From: Asparagopsis taxiformis
Lineage: Eukaryota; Rhodophyta; Florideophyceae; Bonnemaisoniales; Bonnemaisoniaceae
Assembly: GCA_030407315.1 (NCBI GenBank)
Contig: JALQPE010001689.1
Location: 108,723-172,722, forward strand
DNA length: 64,000 bases
Direction: 5' to 3'
Shown here: positions 40,103-50,243 of the stretch, piece by piece
How the letters are laid out: the number at the start of each line of letters is the position of its first letter
Position numbering within the stretch: the stretch's first letter is position 1
Notes under the pieces: model-generated
What the model was told of the DNA's origin: nothing
What the model saw: only the letters and a program-made list of their open reading frames with translations
The model's database searches: none
Program-made: the position numbers and the translations under genes

Positions 40103-40802
40103 TGTTGTACCGCCTGGCGGTTCTCGCTTATTGAGCCGTGTCGCTCCCCTATTGGGTACCCACTTAAGGGATGTGCCAATCACAAGGCACCAGTCAACTG
40201 GGCGTGTTTCCTATAATTGGGAAAAGCTTAAGGCTGTAAATACCCTACTAGGGCCTAACGGTCCCGGCCAAGACCCCACAAGGGGCAAATTTTAACTTAA
40301 GGCTGATCAGCTGTACATTACAATGTAAGGCTAACTGGAATGACCTCGCAGGTAGGCGAGAGCCGTTAACTGGGTTCTGATTGGTCAACTAACTGTATAT
40401 TTATTCCTAACCTCTTACCCTACCTTACAATAGACTTAGTATAAATATGCCACCGGAATAGCTAGTAGGCTCGACTTCTAGAGTAACGTAAACTCAAGTG
40501 GAATTACGACCTATTGGAACAGTGTTCGCATACCTATTGTTCACCCCTCTCAGGGACAACCTTAGGTTTTAACCCTGGCTTAGCCAACAGCTCAACGGAT
40601 TACGTCACTCGCTCCATTTATACGCACCTCGCGTGAGCACTCCCAATCGCATAGCGCCTTCCGGGTAGCGATACCTTCTCTCATACGAGACCACCCGCCG
40701 GGTACACTATAAGGTTCATCTGTTCTACCACTTCCTCTACCGAGGCTCGGGACACCTGTCGGGTGGTGGTTTGCCGCTCCTGCGGATTTTCTACCTGCTA
40801 CA
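40103..40802 (+). mobile_element. Solo gypsy LTR (700 bp) with perfect TGCAC target duplication
   Basis: Begins TGTTGTACCGCC and ends CTGCTACA. TGCAC flanks it on both sides (40098-40102, 40803-40807). It is close in sequence to the solo LTR at 29936-30619 and lies in the same orientation, but the two differ by many substitutions and an extra segment near 40566. It sits inside the Harbinger element, so it is younger than that insertion. Confidence 0.92.
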
Positions 40803-41217
40803 TGCACCTTCCGTTAATGACCAGTAACCATCATGTGTAAGTCACCACAGTTCGCATATCCCATCTAGTTTCATATTCTAGTGACGTTAGTCCTCACATC
40901 GCGCTCAGATCCGTTTGCTTTTCGGTACAAAGGGATCATACTATCAAGAGGTTATAGGAACTCCCTGGTAGTCACTGAATAGCTCTTATTTCCATGAGAA
41001 AAGGAAGTTAATTTGAGCTGTAACACTGATGAGATTACATTCGTTTTGAAAGGCTTAGAGTGCTGCTTAATCTTTTCCCGACAACAGCGAATCGAATGAA
41101 GCTACTTTCAGGAAGGGAATGGGCTGAGACAATGTACGAATAATCGAATATATCCCAACTGGAAATCTGTAGCCGTCGATTAATTCTATGTTCTATCATA
41201 GTAGGCAGGAGAAATAC

Positions 41218-42353
41218 CTAGGAAGTCTTCCTGGACTCAGTGAGAGCTTCAACCAGAGCAACAGTAACCTTGTGAGACATTTCACGGCAGTCCGCATCCA
41301 CTTTGCACCTCTTGACTTCCTCCTCATGTCGCCTATCGTTAAGCTCGAGATGACGACGGTCAATATATAGACTCTCTCGACGTGCATGCATGTCTGCGTT
41401 ACTTTTGTCCTTCTCCATGGACAGCCTTTCCTTCTCTCGCCCTTCCGACATCTCTTCCATTCCCATGCGATGCCTTTCGGCATTTTGCAGAGCCAGAGAG
41501 GCATTTTTATATCATCAATCTTTTCCTTTGAGGATACTTCCTTTCCTGCATTGATTCTTTGCTTCGAAGAGCTCCCAGGTGGCGAAGCCTCATTTTCAGA
41601 ATCCATGTCAATGGCAGAGAGTCTACACATTGCTCTTTCTCTGATTTCAGCTCCTCCACGAATCATAAAATCCTCCTTCTCTTGTTCCTCGACTCTTTTC
41701 TCATTCCTTTGCTCCTGTACTTCTTCCATTTAGCGAAGAAAGCTTGCACGCATACGAGAAAACTCGGAAAGTCCAGATAAGTCTTCGCTAGAGCCATAGC
41801 GCTATCCATTAACTTTGTACTGGCGCATTATCAACCTGAAGCGATCAGCAAAATACTTTGCGTCTGTACGCCACAGCATCTTCCCACTATTTTTCAGTTG
41901 CATAGCCCACATGGAGAATGCCGCCATCTGCCTTCCTCGTGGGAGTTTGTAAACCTTCGATGCAGAGACGGTTTGCAGGAGCAAAAAATCCAGATTTTGT
42001 TGAACTTTCTCCGCACCTTCAGAGCAGTGGATTCTATATCTTCTTCACAACCATGAAGAGAGATGGGCACGGTTCCCATCGGAACTTTTCTCGTAATGTC
42101 ACTCATGTGAATTATCTCTCCGTCAGAAAGACTCTGTACATCATTTCCAGAAGCATTTGCAATTCCGTTTTGCACAGAGGGACTTCTGTCGTTGATGATT
42201 TCATTAGCTCCATCTTCAATTGTGAATGCTTGTTCTTGGATAGGACAACGTCCACAACGCCCTACTTCAGACCCAATATCATCTCAAGAGGAATCAATCA
42301 AAGCAGTATCATTGAGAATGGATGCAATTGACATCATGCTGTTCACGTAATCG
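41218..42353 (-). pseudogene. Harbinger ORF1-like (Myb/SANT-type) protein, frameshifted
   Basis: The frame starts at ATG 42353 (MSDYVNSMMSIASILNDTAL), crosses an in-frame TGA, then continues past DITRKVPMGTVPISLH. After a frame change near 41980 it reads LLLQTVSASKVYKLPRG and MLWRTDAKYFADRFRLIMRQ, which is a SANT/Myb-like DNA-binding helix pattern. After a further shift comes a charged coiled coil (MEEVQEQRNEKRVEEQEKED; later MEEMSEGREKERLSMEKDK). That layout, a Myb-like domain then a coiled coil, is typical of Harbinger partner proteins, which help the transposase reach the nucleus and bind ends. Breaks may be decay or consensus errors. Confidence 0.55.
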
Positions 42354-43304
42354 CTCATGGTTTATGAAATGTCCTGTCCTAGAATTTTTGAGCTTTTCAA
42401 TGGATATCTGGTTTCTCTAAAAGAAACTGTGGTAAGTGGAGTGGTAGGGGAAGAGCTACATGGTGTTGGACTTATATCATTGGCTTTTATAGTGCAGAAA
42501 GGGTGCATTAGCAACGGTGCAGATCTCACAGTTTGATAATATCAACCTGTACCTTTCCATACTTGAATTAATCGAAATGCCTACATTCCGGTGCTCACAA
42601 GTATGGAAAGGATTAGTTAGATATATAGTTGCATACCTTTCATATTAGATAGACTACGAAAATTGGAATGGTGTGCAGATCTACGACGAAACAATTCTGT
42701 TAGTGTCTGAAATGCTATCTGCATGTATTATTTCGCCTCTACTCTGAACGAGAGGCTCCGGTCTGTGGTGTCATTCAAAAAGACTCAAGAGCACTTGAAA
42801 ATCACTCTATGCAGCCGAGTGCAAAACTGATAAAGCATCAAGTCACCTGAACATTGCAATGATTGACTCAGTCAAATATCAAAATGATTAATAAGAGAAT
42901 GAACGCCGTAACGTCCAATGTACAAAGCTTGCTAAGTTGATGACGTGAGCATAGAGATATTAGCTCGAAATTCAATAACGTCAACATCGTAATGGCTTTA
43001 GTAACAAGGTGACAATTCAAGTTTAGAAAAAGGGCTGCATTTCGAACATGAACGGATGAAATATCCGATCAGTCTAAACTATTCGCGGGAGAAGCCATCA
43101 ATTAACGATTTCCAAACCATGATAGAAACCTAATAGTTGAAGTCAATCTATTGAAAAGTAGATTGAGGGCAGAAACATCGTTCTGCTGCTGTTCAAATGC
43201 TAGAACAGTCGAAACTAAAAGTTTTAGCAGCGAACATTTGAAAAAGAGTAAGTTCTAGCATTATGAGGTAGTTTAATATGAACTTGAATATGCTCGTCAC
43301 CCCT

Positions 43305-44009
43305 TCACTCTATGCAATACTGTATAAATGTATCCATGTATTCTTCGAGAGAGGGAGCTTCACATTTAAATTGTTTCACGGTCTGGGATGAGTACAAACA
43401 AGTTCTAAAGTTTGTTACTATACAAGAAGAAATATGCCAAGATTCTACAGGGCTTGTAACAACATTCATGTTTCGCACGAAGTCCACATGCGTGAAGTGC
43501 AGTTTGATCTCCTGAATTGCCCATTCCATTGCGATCCTGACGAAAGACATCTTCTTGTTAAATACAGATTCATCTTCAGTTATTGCAGTGCCTCTGAAAC
43601 CCACAATGAGATAAGGTCTTAGCACATATGCTGCGTCAGCGTATAGATAGCATTGCAGGCCGTTGATTTCCAAGACTTTCTGGGGGTCGTTTTCAGTTCC
43701 AGACTCTCTGAAAAGAGTTATATCATGTCGACGACCCTCCATGGGGCCGAAGACATTCAATATAAACGCATATGGGATCGTTACTGCTTGGAACTTGAGG
43801 TAGTTCCTACGTTTGTGTCTGCTGAATGTTGCTCGCTGCATGTGACCTTTTGGACGTAATATATATACATTTGTGCCATCCATGAAGCCAAAACAGCTAT
43901 CTAGCAGAGCACCCCGTTCGTGTATTTTGCGAGCATAAAGAAAGGCACGGGATTGAAGGAATGATCCCGGGAAATTACATACTATATATTTGAATTGGTC
44001 ATAAAACAT
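43305..44009 (-). CDS. Harbinger transposase, DDE catalytic part (234 aa)
   Basis: Matches the DDE_Tnp_4 pattern. CFGFMDGTNVYILRPKG gives the first Asp (D44), FSRHKRRNYLKFQAVTIP and FGPMEGRRHDITLFRESG are family blocks, YLYADAAYVLRPYL gives the second Asp (D125), and FNKKMSFVRIAMEWAIQEIK gives the Glu (E162). All three catalytic residues are present. It begins at ATG 44009, but the true protein should extend upstream into the frame at 44306-44800, after an intron or a frame break. Cuts and joins DNA at element ends in the nucleus. Confidence 0.85.
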   Translation of the reverse strand: MFYDQFKYIVCNFPGSFLQSRAFLYARKIHERGALLDSCFGFMDGTNVYILRPKGHMQRATFSRHKRRNYLKFQAVTIPYAFILNVFGPMEGRRHDITLFRESGTENDPQKVLEINGLQCYLYADAAYVLRPYLIVGFRGTAITEDESVFNKKMSFVRIAMEWAIQEIKLHFTHVDFVRNMNVVTSPVESWHISSCIVTNFRTCLYSSQTVKQFKCEAPSLEEYMDTFIQYCIE

Positions 44010-44305
44010 CTATAGCGCCTCATTGAATACTTTTGCTCGCATGTAGAACAATAATGTCGCTACAATGATAGCTCTATAGTTTATTTTCTTGAGAGGATAG
44101 GTAATCTAGGGATATGAGTACTTCATAATTCCTAGCAGAAGGTACAGATGTACAACCAGCCTGCCATCCCGAACTGCGGAAGGTTCAAAATCGATAGAGA
44201 AGCTTACTGAAGCGCAAAGGGTTTGTCTATACAAACTTGACCAATAGCCAGCAATTGCATGAGCCGTGCAATCAAACCGTATAAAAATACCACATTGGAT
44301 TGATT

Positions 44306-44800
44306 TCACTGGTTTAACCCGCCAAGGCGAAACTGCACACGCTGATCTTGCAGCAGAGGAATTACAAAACTTGCACTAAATATCTCACACAGAGCAGATG
44401 ACGTACGATAGAACCCTCCTTCAAGATCGTGCCATATACAATTCGTACTTAGTCGACGCGTCAAAATGCAGAATGCTTCCATTGCGTTAGTTTGGTACCT
44501 CTTCCTTTCCGTTTTCCATTCATACCCTTCCCATTCCATTTTGTTCAGAAGGCGAATCATGTCACGATTTCTGAATCGAAATCGACGCAAATATATGAAG
44601 TCATCTAATGCTTCTATGTTGATTATGGGTGCAAAAAGTCTGCTCTTCCTTTCGCTACGAAGAACTGGGTCGTAGGATTCGTCTGAGGCATCCTCTAGGT
44701 ACCAGCACACAGGGTGTCTGAGATGTCTACAACTTCGTATGCCAACATACGCACGGCGGAGGAATGAAGTAGGCTGTCCTGACCAGATGAGGTCACGCAC
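44306..44800 (-). CDS. Harbinger transposase, N-terminal helical part
   Basis: Contains FRFRNRDMIRLLNKMEWEGY, AMEAFCILTRRLST and HDLEGGFYRTSSALCEIFSA, the usual N-terminal block of Harbinger transposases (yRf...di..L; ea..i.L.rl; dl...F..s...l..if). The open frame has no good ATG at its start (GTG 44800, directly after a stop in the terminal repeat). The first exon or start may be altered, or a break lies in the inverted repeat. The 300 bp to the catalytic part may hold an intron. Confidence 0.7.
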   Translation of the reverse strand: MRDLIWSGQPTSFLRRAYVGIRSCRHLRHPVCWYLEDASDESYDPVLRSERKSRLFAPIINIEALDDFIYLRRFRFRNRDMIRLLNKMEWEGYEWKTERKRYQTNAMEAFCILTRRLSTNCIWHDLEGGFYRTSSALCEIFSASFVIPLLQDQRVQFRLGGLNQ

Positions 44801-45059
44801 CGTTCAGTTTCCGTGACAAGTTCTTCCTCTTCACACTATGCGGTTTTTGGTGCTACTTTGTCTTGCTTTCTGAGAGTACTGCAATTTTTAGTTGATGGAC
44901 CATGTTCCAAACCTACATCTAGCATTACACCTAGATAGCTCTGTAAACAAAGCTGGACTTCCATTGGACTACAGAAGGAAAGATCCAGCGCCGTGTCGAC
45001 ACCACTACTGAGCCAGTAAGTACCCACCAACTACCCACTTTCGATTTGCCGAAACCCAC
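44698..45059 (-). repeat. Harbinger right terminal inverted repeat
   Basis: Reverse complement of 39577-39937. It overlaps the first 103 bases of the transposase N-terminal frame. Confidence 0.85.
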
Positions 45060-45144
45060 TATTCCCACATGGCAAAACCAGAAGTCCTCTATGAAACTAC
45101 CGTTAATGTCTTCCAGAGACAACAGGCTTTCTGATGAGCATAGC

Positions 45145-45574
45145 CAGTCCAGGCAGATGTGAGAGAACTGTATTAATAACTGCCCATTTAGGGTATAGTG
45201 TATGATAAGTTTTGCAGAGCCGTGCGGAAAATATGAATTGTTGTTCCAACGCAGGTAGTGGACTGTATGGAAAGGTTCCAGGCACGAAGAAGACATCTAT
45301 CCTATCCTTGACAGACTTTGGTGACTGTGAAACAACAGGATAAGAGCAATTTGGAAACGGGGAATCGGTTCAATACAGTGTCATCTTTGCCGCTACGACT
45401 CGCGATTTTTGTGACACCCTCTCCGCTTCCCGTGAAACCTGCCGAATACTTGGAGTATCAGTGACACTTCAGACTCACTGGAAATTATTTTTCGACCACT
45501 GAGAGCCAGCAGCGATTACCTTACTCTCCCAAGCCGTTGCAGCCCTCATAACGCTTGCTTTGAAATACCAAAAA
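45145..45574 (+). repeat. Left terminal inverted repeat of the 4.2-kb element
   Basis: 430 bp, inverted relative to 48874-49300. It ends 6 bp before the ATG of the first gene piece. Reading frames inside it are mirrored in the right arm. Confidence 0.88.
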
Positions 45575-45580
45575 GCAGTG

Positions 45581-46651
45581 ATGGGAGTATGCTTCATTTG
45601 TGAGCTGGATGCCAGTTCAAACAGGTTACTGACGCACGCACAACTCGAACTATTTGTAAGGATACCAAACGATATAACACTACGACAAAAAGCCGATGGG
45701 AGAATCTTTAAACTGTCACACGAAACTCTAGAAGCATGTATTGTCGATGAAAATCTGCGGAAGAACACATATATTTGTGTTTCTTGTCGACAAACATGTG
45801 TGAAGAAAGCGCCACGTCTCACACCACAACAAAAGAAGAATAAAATGAGGAAGGGTATCACAAAGGTATTAAACGATTCAGGAAAGCCGCAGGGTAATGG
45901 CATTGGCGGAAGAAGTGAGTTTTCTATGAACAGTGATGATGGAACTGCAGAAATGTCAACCTGGAAGAATCTAATACACTTTTGCATTCTTTGTGATGCA
46001 GAAAACGTTGAGCAGGCACATAAAAGATCAAATTCCTGCAAAGATGCCTCTTCTATGTTTGAATCTCATACTGAGACATTCGACGATCTCGAGACTGAAC
46101 AGTTCAAGCAGAGTATGGAGGAATTTTTCACAGATCATTTTTCATCGGGAGCTGTAAACAGAAGCAAATCAAACCATGATACAAGGAAAGCATCGACGCA
46201 GTGGACCAAGGAGGAAATTTGTATGATCAGTACAAACATCAAAAGTGTAGTAAGAAGCATTCTGAATGCAGAAAAAAATGACCAACGCTTGTGTGCAAAG
46301 CATTGTCTAATGTTCAAAAGATACATTGACGGCAGGAGAAGAGATGCTTGCAGCATATGCAGAACAATTGCTTCGAAACGCGTGAAGCTGAGATCTTTGC
46401 AAAGGACCATTCAGCAGCTTTCAGATGGGCTAACAAACGGAGAGGTATATATCATCCAACTTGCTGCTGAACAGTGTCTAAATGAAATGTGTGATCCAGA
46501 ATACTTTAACGAAAGCGCAGATGGTAATGGGAATGAAAAAGTCTTCCATACATCAGAAGAAGGCTGTTTCCATGTATCAATGCTTGAAGAAATCATTAAT
46601 TACTCACTGAGTAGCACCAAAGTACGCAGTGATGGCCGAAAACAACAGTGA
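45581..46651 (+). CDS. Element protein, N-terminal zinc-binding piece (356 aa)
   Basis: Starts at ATG 45581 (MGVCFICELDASSN). It has a C..C pair near the start and YICVSCRQTC about 60 residues later, a likely zinc-binding unit. A polar linker with FCILCDAENVEQAH and further C/H pairs (CAKHCLMF, ACSICRT) follows. The arrangement resembles the N-terminus of the TE-associated proteins of animals that combine such Cys pairs with a DN.D motif and a CXC C-terminus. That resemblance is from memory and weak at sequence level. It overlaps the next frame by 23 nt. Confidence 0.5.
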   Translation: MGVCFICELDASSNRLLTHAQLELFVRIPNDITLRQKADGRIFKLSHETLEACIVDENLRKNTYICVSCRQTCVKKAPRLTPQQKKNKMRKGITKVLNDSGKPQGNGIGGRSEFSMNSDDGTAEMSTWKNLIHFCILCDAENVEQAHKRSNSCKDASSMFESHTETFDDLETEQFKQSMEEFFTDHFSSGAVNRSKSNHDTRKASTQWTKEEICMISTNIKSVVRSILNAEKNDQRLCAKHCLMFKRYIDGRRRDACSICRTIASKRVKLRSLQRTIQQLSDGLTNGEVYIIQLAAEQCLNEMCDPEYFNESADGNGNEKVFHTSEEGCFHVSMLEEIINYSLSSTKVRSDGRKQQ

Positions 46652-46991
46652 CGTATGCAATAGATGTTACTTTGCTTTCAAAAGAAGACTTGAACATTTC
46701 TGTGCAGACCAAACTACGGAACTACGTGCTGAGGTGCATAGCAGATTCATCGTTCTAGATGGTGGTACATACGTAGATGAAGAACCTCGTTTTTCCTCTC
46801 TGAAGCATAAAAATGCGATGAAAGAAGTAATGGAGCTCATAACGAAGAAACTCAAAGGCAATGATCTGTTCATGGACTTAAAGGAGGCATATTCGTATTA
46901 CCGGGAAATATGCATAGCACGAAATGTCAAAATTCAAGGAAGGGAGTTCTGCGAAGAGAAATACTTTGTCGCACCGATCTGCAGGTGCTAA
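46629..46991 (+). CDS. Element protein, second piece (120 aa)
   Basis: VCNRCYFAFKRRLEHF gives another Cys pair. The rest is helical (MKEVMELITKKLKGND, YSYYREICIARN). Likely a continuation of the previous piece after a one-base break. The short overlapping frame 46910-47233 may continue it again (ASEKSFALAKLAAFYAS). Confidence 0.4.
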   Translation: MMAENNSDVCNRCYFAFKRRLEHFCADQTTELRAEVHSRFIVLDGGTYVDEEPRFSSLKHKNAMKEVMELITKKLKGNDLFMDLKEAYSYYREICIARNVKIQGREFCEEKYFVAPICRC

Positions 46992-47388
46992 ATAGTAGTT
47001 CATCATATGGAAAAGTTATTATTTGTACGGCAAGTTCAGTACAAATCCTACTGGACGCTGCTGGTCGTTTCCGGGAAAGAACGAGTTCCACTCTTAGTGC
47101 ATCCGAAAAATCCTTTGCGCTTGCTAAACTTGCTGCATTCTACGCTTCAACAGACGTGATATTGGTGATCAGGAATGGTAATATGGATTTGGCTCAAATC
47201 GTCAAAGACATGCACCAGATAAGCCTTTTTTGATTCGTTCGGAGCTTCTGGAGACGGAATCACCACGACAGAGAAGGAGCAGAGTAGACTGAGAGAGGTT
47301 TTTGAGGGCATACTAGCCAAAAAAACAGCTCAGGTATGAAGAACTTCCACTTCCTTTTGGCTCTGGAGGCCTCGTAGACCGAAGTACT

Positions 47389-48210
47389 TTGCTCCAGTTG
47401 CCCTCAATTCATTTCATGAGAGTAATCAGGACTCTTTCAGCTTTGGAACAGAAAGCTTTTTGCATGGATTCACGCGGATCAGGTCCATTTATATGGTGGT
47501 ATGGTATATCCTCGATCATATGCGGGGATAAAACACTGCATGACATGTACCATAGGTTGGGATTCTCGCCATCTTACGAAACAATGAGGTCTTACAGAAA
47601 ACAGACTTTCAATTTAAATAAGAACCTACCGGTTGAAGAAAAATTATACCGTGCTTTATCTTTACAGCCTGCATGGGACAACATAGACAGTAAGAAGGTT
47701 CAAAACAACCCCCATGCGCCTGGAGATAACCTGGACTTCCATGGTACTATTTTAACGATAAGCCAAAATCGTAATTCGAGACCCATCTTGACTAACCGAA
47801 CCCACAAGCAACTTTCTATTCAAGAGTTTCCAACTGTTAGCAGGATGATTTCAAACCCAAGAGTATCTAATCAGAATACTCTGCGAAGTTCACAAGCTCT
47901 AGTTTGTGGCCTTCCATGGTATTTCAAAGGGGATCTTTCTGCCAGTGATGCATGTAATGGAGTTTCACTTGACTTTCTCATAAAAACATCTCTGAAGCGA
48001 CCTTTTCGTATAGAACGAAGTTCATTTCGAAACATGGAATTCTTGATGGAATCCTCAAATAGTGAAGAGACTGCTCGAAAGATAATGAAGATGGTTACGG
48101 ATTATTCAACGGTTCTATATGGACAGGATGGCATGGACGATAATGAACGTTTGCTGGTTCCCCTGACTTCTGATAACCCGCTTTATTTGCAACAAATGAA
48201 GCTAGTTTAG
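47389..48210 (+). CDS. Element protein, central DN.D-motif piece (about 270 aa)
   Basis: Contains MYHRLGFSPSYETMRSYRK, then AWDNIDSKKVQ and NLDFHGTILTISQNRN. The arrangement SYET...WDNID...G...HGT is shared, as I recall, by a poorly described family of element proteins in animals, and might hold catalytic Asp residues. The first good ATG in the frame is ATG 47416. The piece ends at TAG 48208-48210. Function and mechanism unknown. Confidence 0.45.
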   Translation: MLQLPSIHFMRVIRTLSALEQKAFCMDSRGSGPFIWWYGISSIICGDKTLHDMYHRLGFSPSYETMRSYRKQTFNLNKNLPVEEKLYRALSLQPAWDNIDSKKVQNNPHAPGDNLDFHGTILTISQNRNSRPILTNRTHKQLSIQEFPTVSRMISNPRVSNQNTLRSSQALVCGLPWYFKGDLSASDACNGVSLDFLIKTSLKRPFRIERSSFRNMEFLMESSNSEETARKIMKMVTDYSTVLYGQDGMDDNERLLVPLTSDNPLYLQQMKLV

Positions 48211-48318
48211 AATACGCTGGGTTGAAAGATACAGTAGCTTTTGTGGCGATTCTGCTCTTCCTCCTGATGTGTACGAACTCTCCAAAGGATTTTCGCCCAA
48301 AACAGGCGAACAAATTCT

Positions 48319-48684
48319 TTGCACATTATTGCCATCAATCATAGGAATCAGATCATCAAACGTATGTTGCCATCTAAATGCGCCTGTAGGAAAGCCGGGA
48401 AGAAGGATTGTTGCAATAGTAGCCTATTTTCTTGCTTCCGCGGCAGCTTCAAGTGCGGTAGGCATTGCAAATTCCCTCGAAGTTTGTGTCAGAATAGACT
48501 TCCAAAATTGAATAATTCGGAAGAGTGTGAGCGAGAACAATTGACTACCCATCAAACAATGAGAACATCTATTCACTCCTTTCTTGACATAGTGCTAGCA
48601 GAAGATATGGTTGATACGGAAAACGAAAGTGACAGAGGATCAACAGATGAATCTATCGTTGGTCGTGCTTGTGATAACAGTTAG
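48319..48684 (+). CDS. Element protein, C-terminal CXC-like Cys-rich piece (121 aa)
   Basis: KCACRKAGKKDCCN, FSCFRGSFKCGRHCKFPRSL and CQN give a spacing close to tesmin/TSO1-like CXC domains, which bind zinc and DNA. An acidic tail with DMVDTENESDRG follows. A short frame at 48269 with PDVYELSKGFSPKTGEQ may supply the link to the central piece. 48690-48870 is unremarkable up to the right terminal repeat. Confidence 0.5.
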   Translation: MHIIAINHRNQIIKRMLPSKCACRKAGKKDCCNSSLFSCFRGSFKCGRHCKFPRSLCQNRLPKLNNSEECEREQLTTHQTMRTSIHSFLDIVLAEDMVDTENESDRGSTDESIVGRACDNS

Positions 48685-48873
48685 ATTCTCATAAATCCCT
48701 CCAATGAAATAAAATCGTCATCCTCCTTCAGTGACGTGCAATGTTTTAAGCACAAATCGAAACCGCTAAGAGAAACAAAGGTTCGTTGACACATAGTACA
48801 CTTATCTCATCTCCATTATGAAAGAAGAACTGCTCGATTTGTCATCGTTTATTATCGCACTGCAACATTTTGT

Positions 48874-49300
48874 TTGGTATTTCAAAGCACGCGTTATGAG
48901 GGCTGCAACGGCTTGGGAGATTAAGGTAATCGCTGCTGGCTCTCAGTGGTCGAAAAATAATTTCCAGTGAGTCTGAAGTGTCACTGATACTCCAAGTATT
49001 CGGCAGGTTTCACGGGAAGCGGAGAGGGTGTCACAAAAATCGCGAGTCGTAGCGGCAAAGATGACACTGTATTGAACCGATTCCCCGTTTCCAAATTGCT
49101 CTTATCCTGTTGTTTCACAGTCACCAAAGTCTGTCAAGGATAGGATAGATGTCTTCTTCGTGCCTGGAACCTTTCCATACAGTCCATTACCTGCGTTGGA
49201 ACAACAATTCATATTTTCCGCACGGCTCTGCAAAACTTATCATACACTATACCCTAAATGGGCAATTTTTAATCCAGTTATCTCACATCTGCCTGGACTG
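48874..49300 (-). repeat. Right terminal inverted repeat of the 4.2-kb element
   Basis: Reverse complement of 45145-45574. The first copia base pairs of the next element follow at once. Confidence 0.88.
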
Positions 49301-49415
49301 TATGACGAATAACTCTACTTACACCTCCTTACAGTATCCTCATCACAGTATAAATACTCGCCGCCAGCGTACACCAAACAATAAAAGGACACACGAGATA
49401 CATTGATCTCCAAGA

Positions 49416-49447
49416 GGTTATGCGCCCAGCAAGCTAACCACTACGCC
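49416..49447 (+). promoter_or_regulatory. Primer-binding site of internal (half-tRNA) initiator-Met type
   Basis: GGTTATGCGCCCAGC and the following 17 nt (to ACGCC) are complementary to the D-arm-to-anticodon-loop part of eukaryotic initiator tRNA-Met (GCTGGGC.CATAACC). The match stops exactly where a tRNA cut in the anticodon loop would end. Drosophila copia uses this kind of primer. It would place the end of the 5' LTR at or just before 49415. Confidence 0.55.
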
Positions 49448-49625
49448 TCAAGTTACCCACCCGCCCACCCAATCCGGCGACCACTTTCCCGCCACTACAG
49501 CGAAGAGCGACGATTAATCCCGCTACAACACTCTGGCTACAACACTCTGGCGAAGACCAATCCCGCCCACACCACGTGACCAACCAATCCCGAAAACGCA
49601 CAAGCCACATTACACCCCTCCTGAA

Positions 49626-50165
49626 ATGACAGATCAACCCCACCCCACAGAACATCAATCCACATCTCCACTGGCGATCCAACACCAACTCGAAATACTA
49701 ACACTTACATCCACCAATTACATCCCATGGAGCATTAGTGTCGAACACTTTGCCCGCACACAGAACGTACTCTACTACCTATTCAACCCCATCCCTGTCG
49801 CTGACCAACATCCGTCCTTCGAAACTCACCTCACACATCATACACAAGCACAACTCCTTGTGATCACTACACTCTCCCCTGAAATTCTCAAAAATTTCAC
49901 AGAGACCGAGCTTAAAGGCCCTATGCACCTCCTCTATGCGAAGATCAAACACAAAGCAACTACACCAGACCTACAAGATACTCATGACCACCTCCGCAGG
50001 CTAGCTCGAAAAACAACTTGGGATCCGTCCTACACTGTGACCGAATACATCAACAAACATCAAGACGTCCGAAACCGTATGATAAAAGCTCGCTATCCAG
50101 AGATTGAAGACGAACACACTACGCTTCGCTTCATCATTGAAGGCCTCGAATCTCACCCAGAATAG
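49626..50165 (+). CDS. Copia-2 Gag, N-terminal part (179 aa)
   Basis: ATG 49626. LEILTLTSTNYIPWSISVEH is the copia Gag opening (L...NY..W...), followed by TLSPEILKNF, LYAKIKHKATTPD and a helical C-terminal part as in UBN2-type Gag. A TAG at 50163-50165 interrupts it. The same frame resumes with FDQVVAMMVRHDDITKR, so the stop may be a single-base change. Forms the virus-like particle in the cytoplasm. Confidence 0.75.
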   Translation: MTDQPHPTEHQSTSPLAIQHQLEILTLTSTNYIPWSISVEHFARTQNVLYYLFNPIPVADQHPSFETHLTHHTQAQLLVITTLSPEILKNFTETELKGPMHLLYAKIKHKATTPDLQDTHDHLRRLARKTTWDPSYTVTEYINKHQDVRNRMIKARYPEIEDEHTTLRFIIEGLESHPE

Positions 50166-50243
50166 ACCAAACTTCTACACACAATCTCCTCCCACCAGGA
50201 CATCCATCCAAGCCACCCCCTCTCATTCGACCAGGTTGTCGCT

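Larger units (their letters stand above)
39577..45059 (-). mobile_element. PIF/Harbinger-type DNA transposon with ~360-bp terminal inverted repeats
   Basis: The left arm 39577-39937 and right arm 44698-45059 are near-identical inverted repeats whose outer ends read GTGRGTTTCGGCAAATCGAA. TA stands outside both ends; a clean 3-bp duplication is not evident (TTA versus TAT). The minus strand carries a two-part transposase (43305-44800) and a broken Myb/SANT-like partner (41218-42353), the standard Harbinger pair. A solo gypsy LTR has inserted at 40103-40802. 42360-43300 has no recognisable gene. Confidence 0.8.
45145..49300 (+). mobile_element. DNA element with ~430-bp terminal inverted repeats and a multi-part Cys-rich gene
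   Basis: Arms 45145-45574 and 48874-49300 are long inverted repeats, with outer ends CAGTCCAGGCAGATG. Differences between arms are few. Between them the plus strand carries open frames at 45581-46651, 46629-46991, 47389-48210 and 48319-48684 that seem to be pieces of one broken gene. Only 85 bp separate this element from the Harbinger right end. No clear target duplication (ATAGC left, TATGA right). The superfamily is not identified. Confidence 0.75.

Noticed and set aside
41386..42331. Plus-strand frames within the Harbinger element
   Set aside because: They lie opposite the coherent minus-strand Myb-like/coiled-coil protein and have no domain.
49411..49450. tRNA gene
   Set aside because: Only the D-arm to anticodon-loop part matches initiator tRNA-Met, in reverse orientation, and the rest of a tRNA is missing. 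A primer-binding site explains it better.
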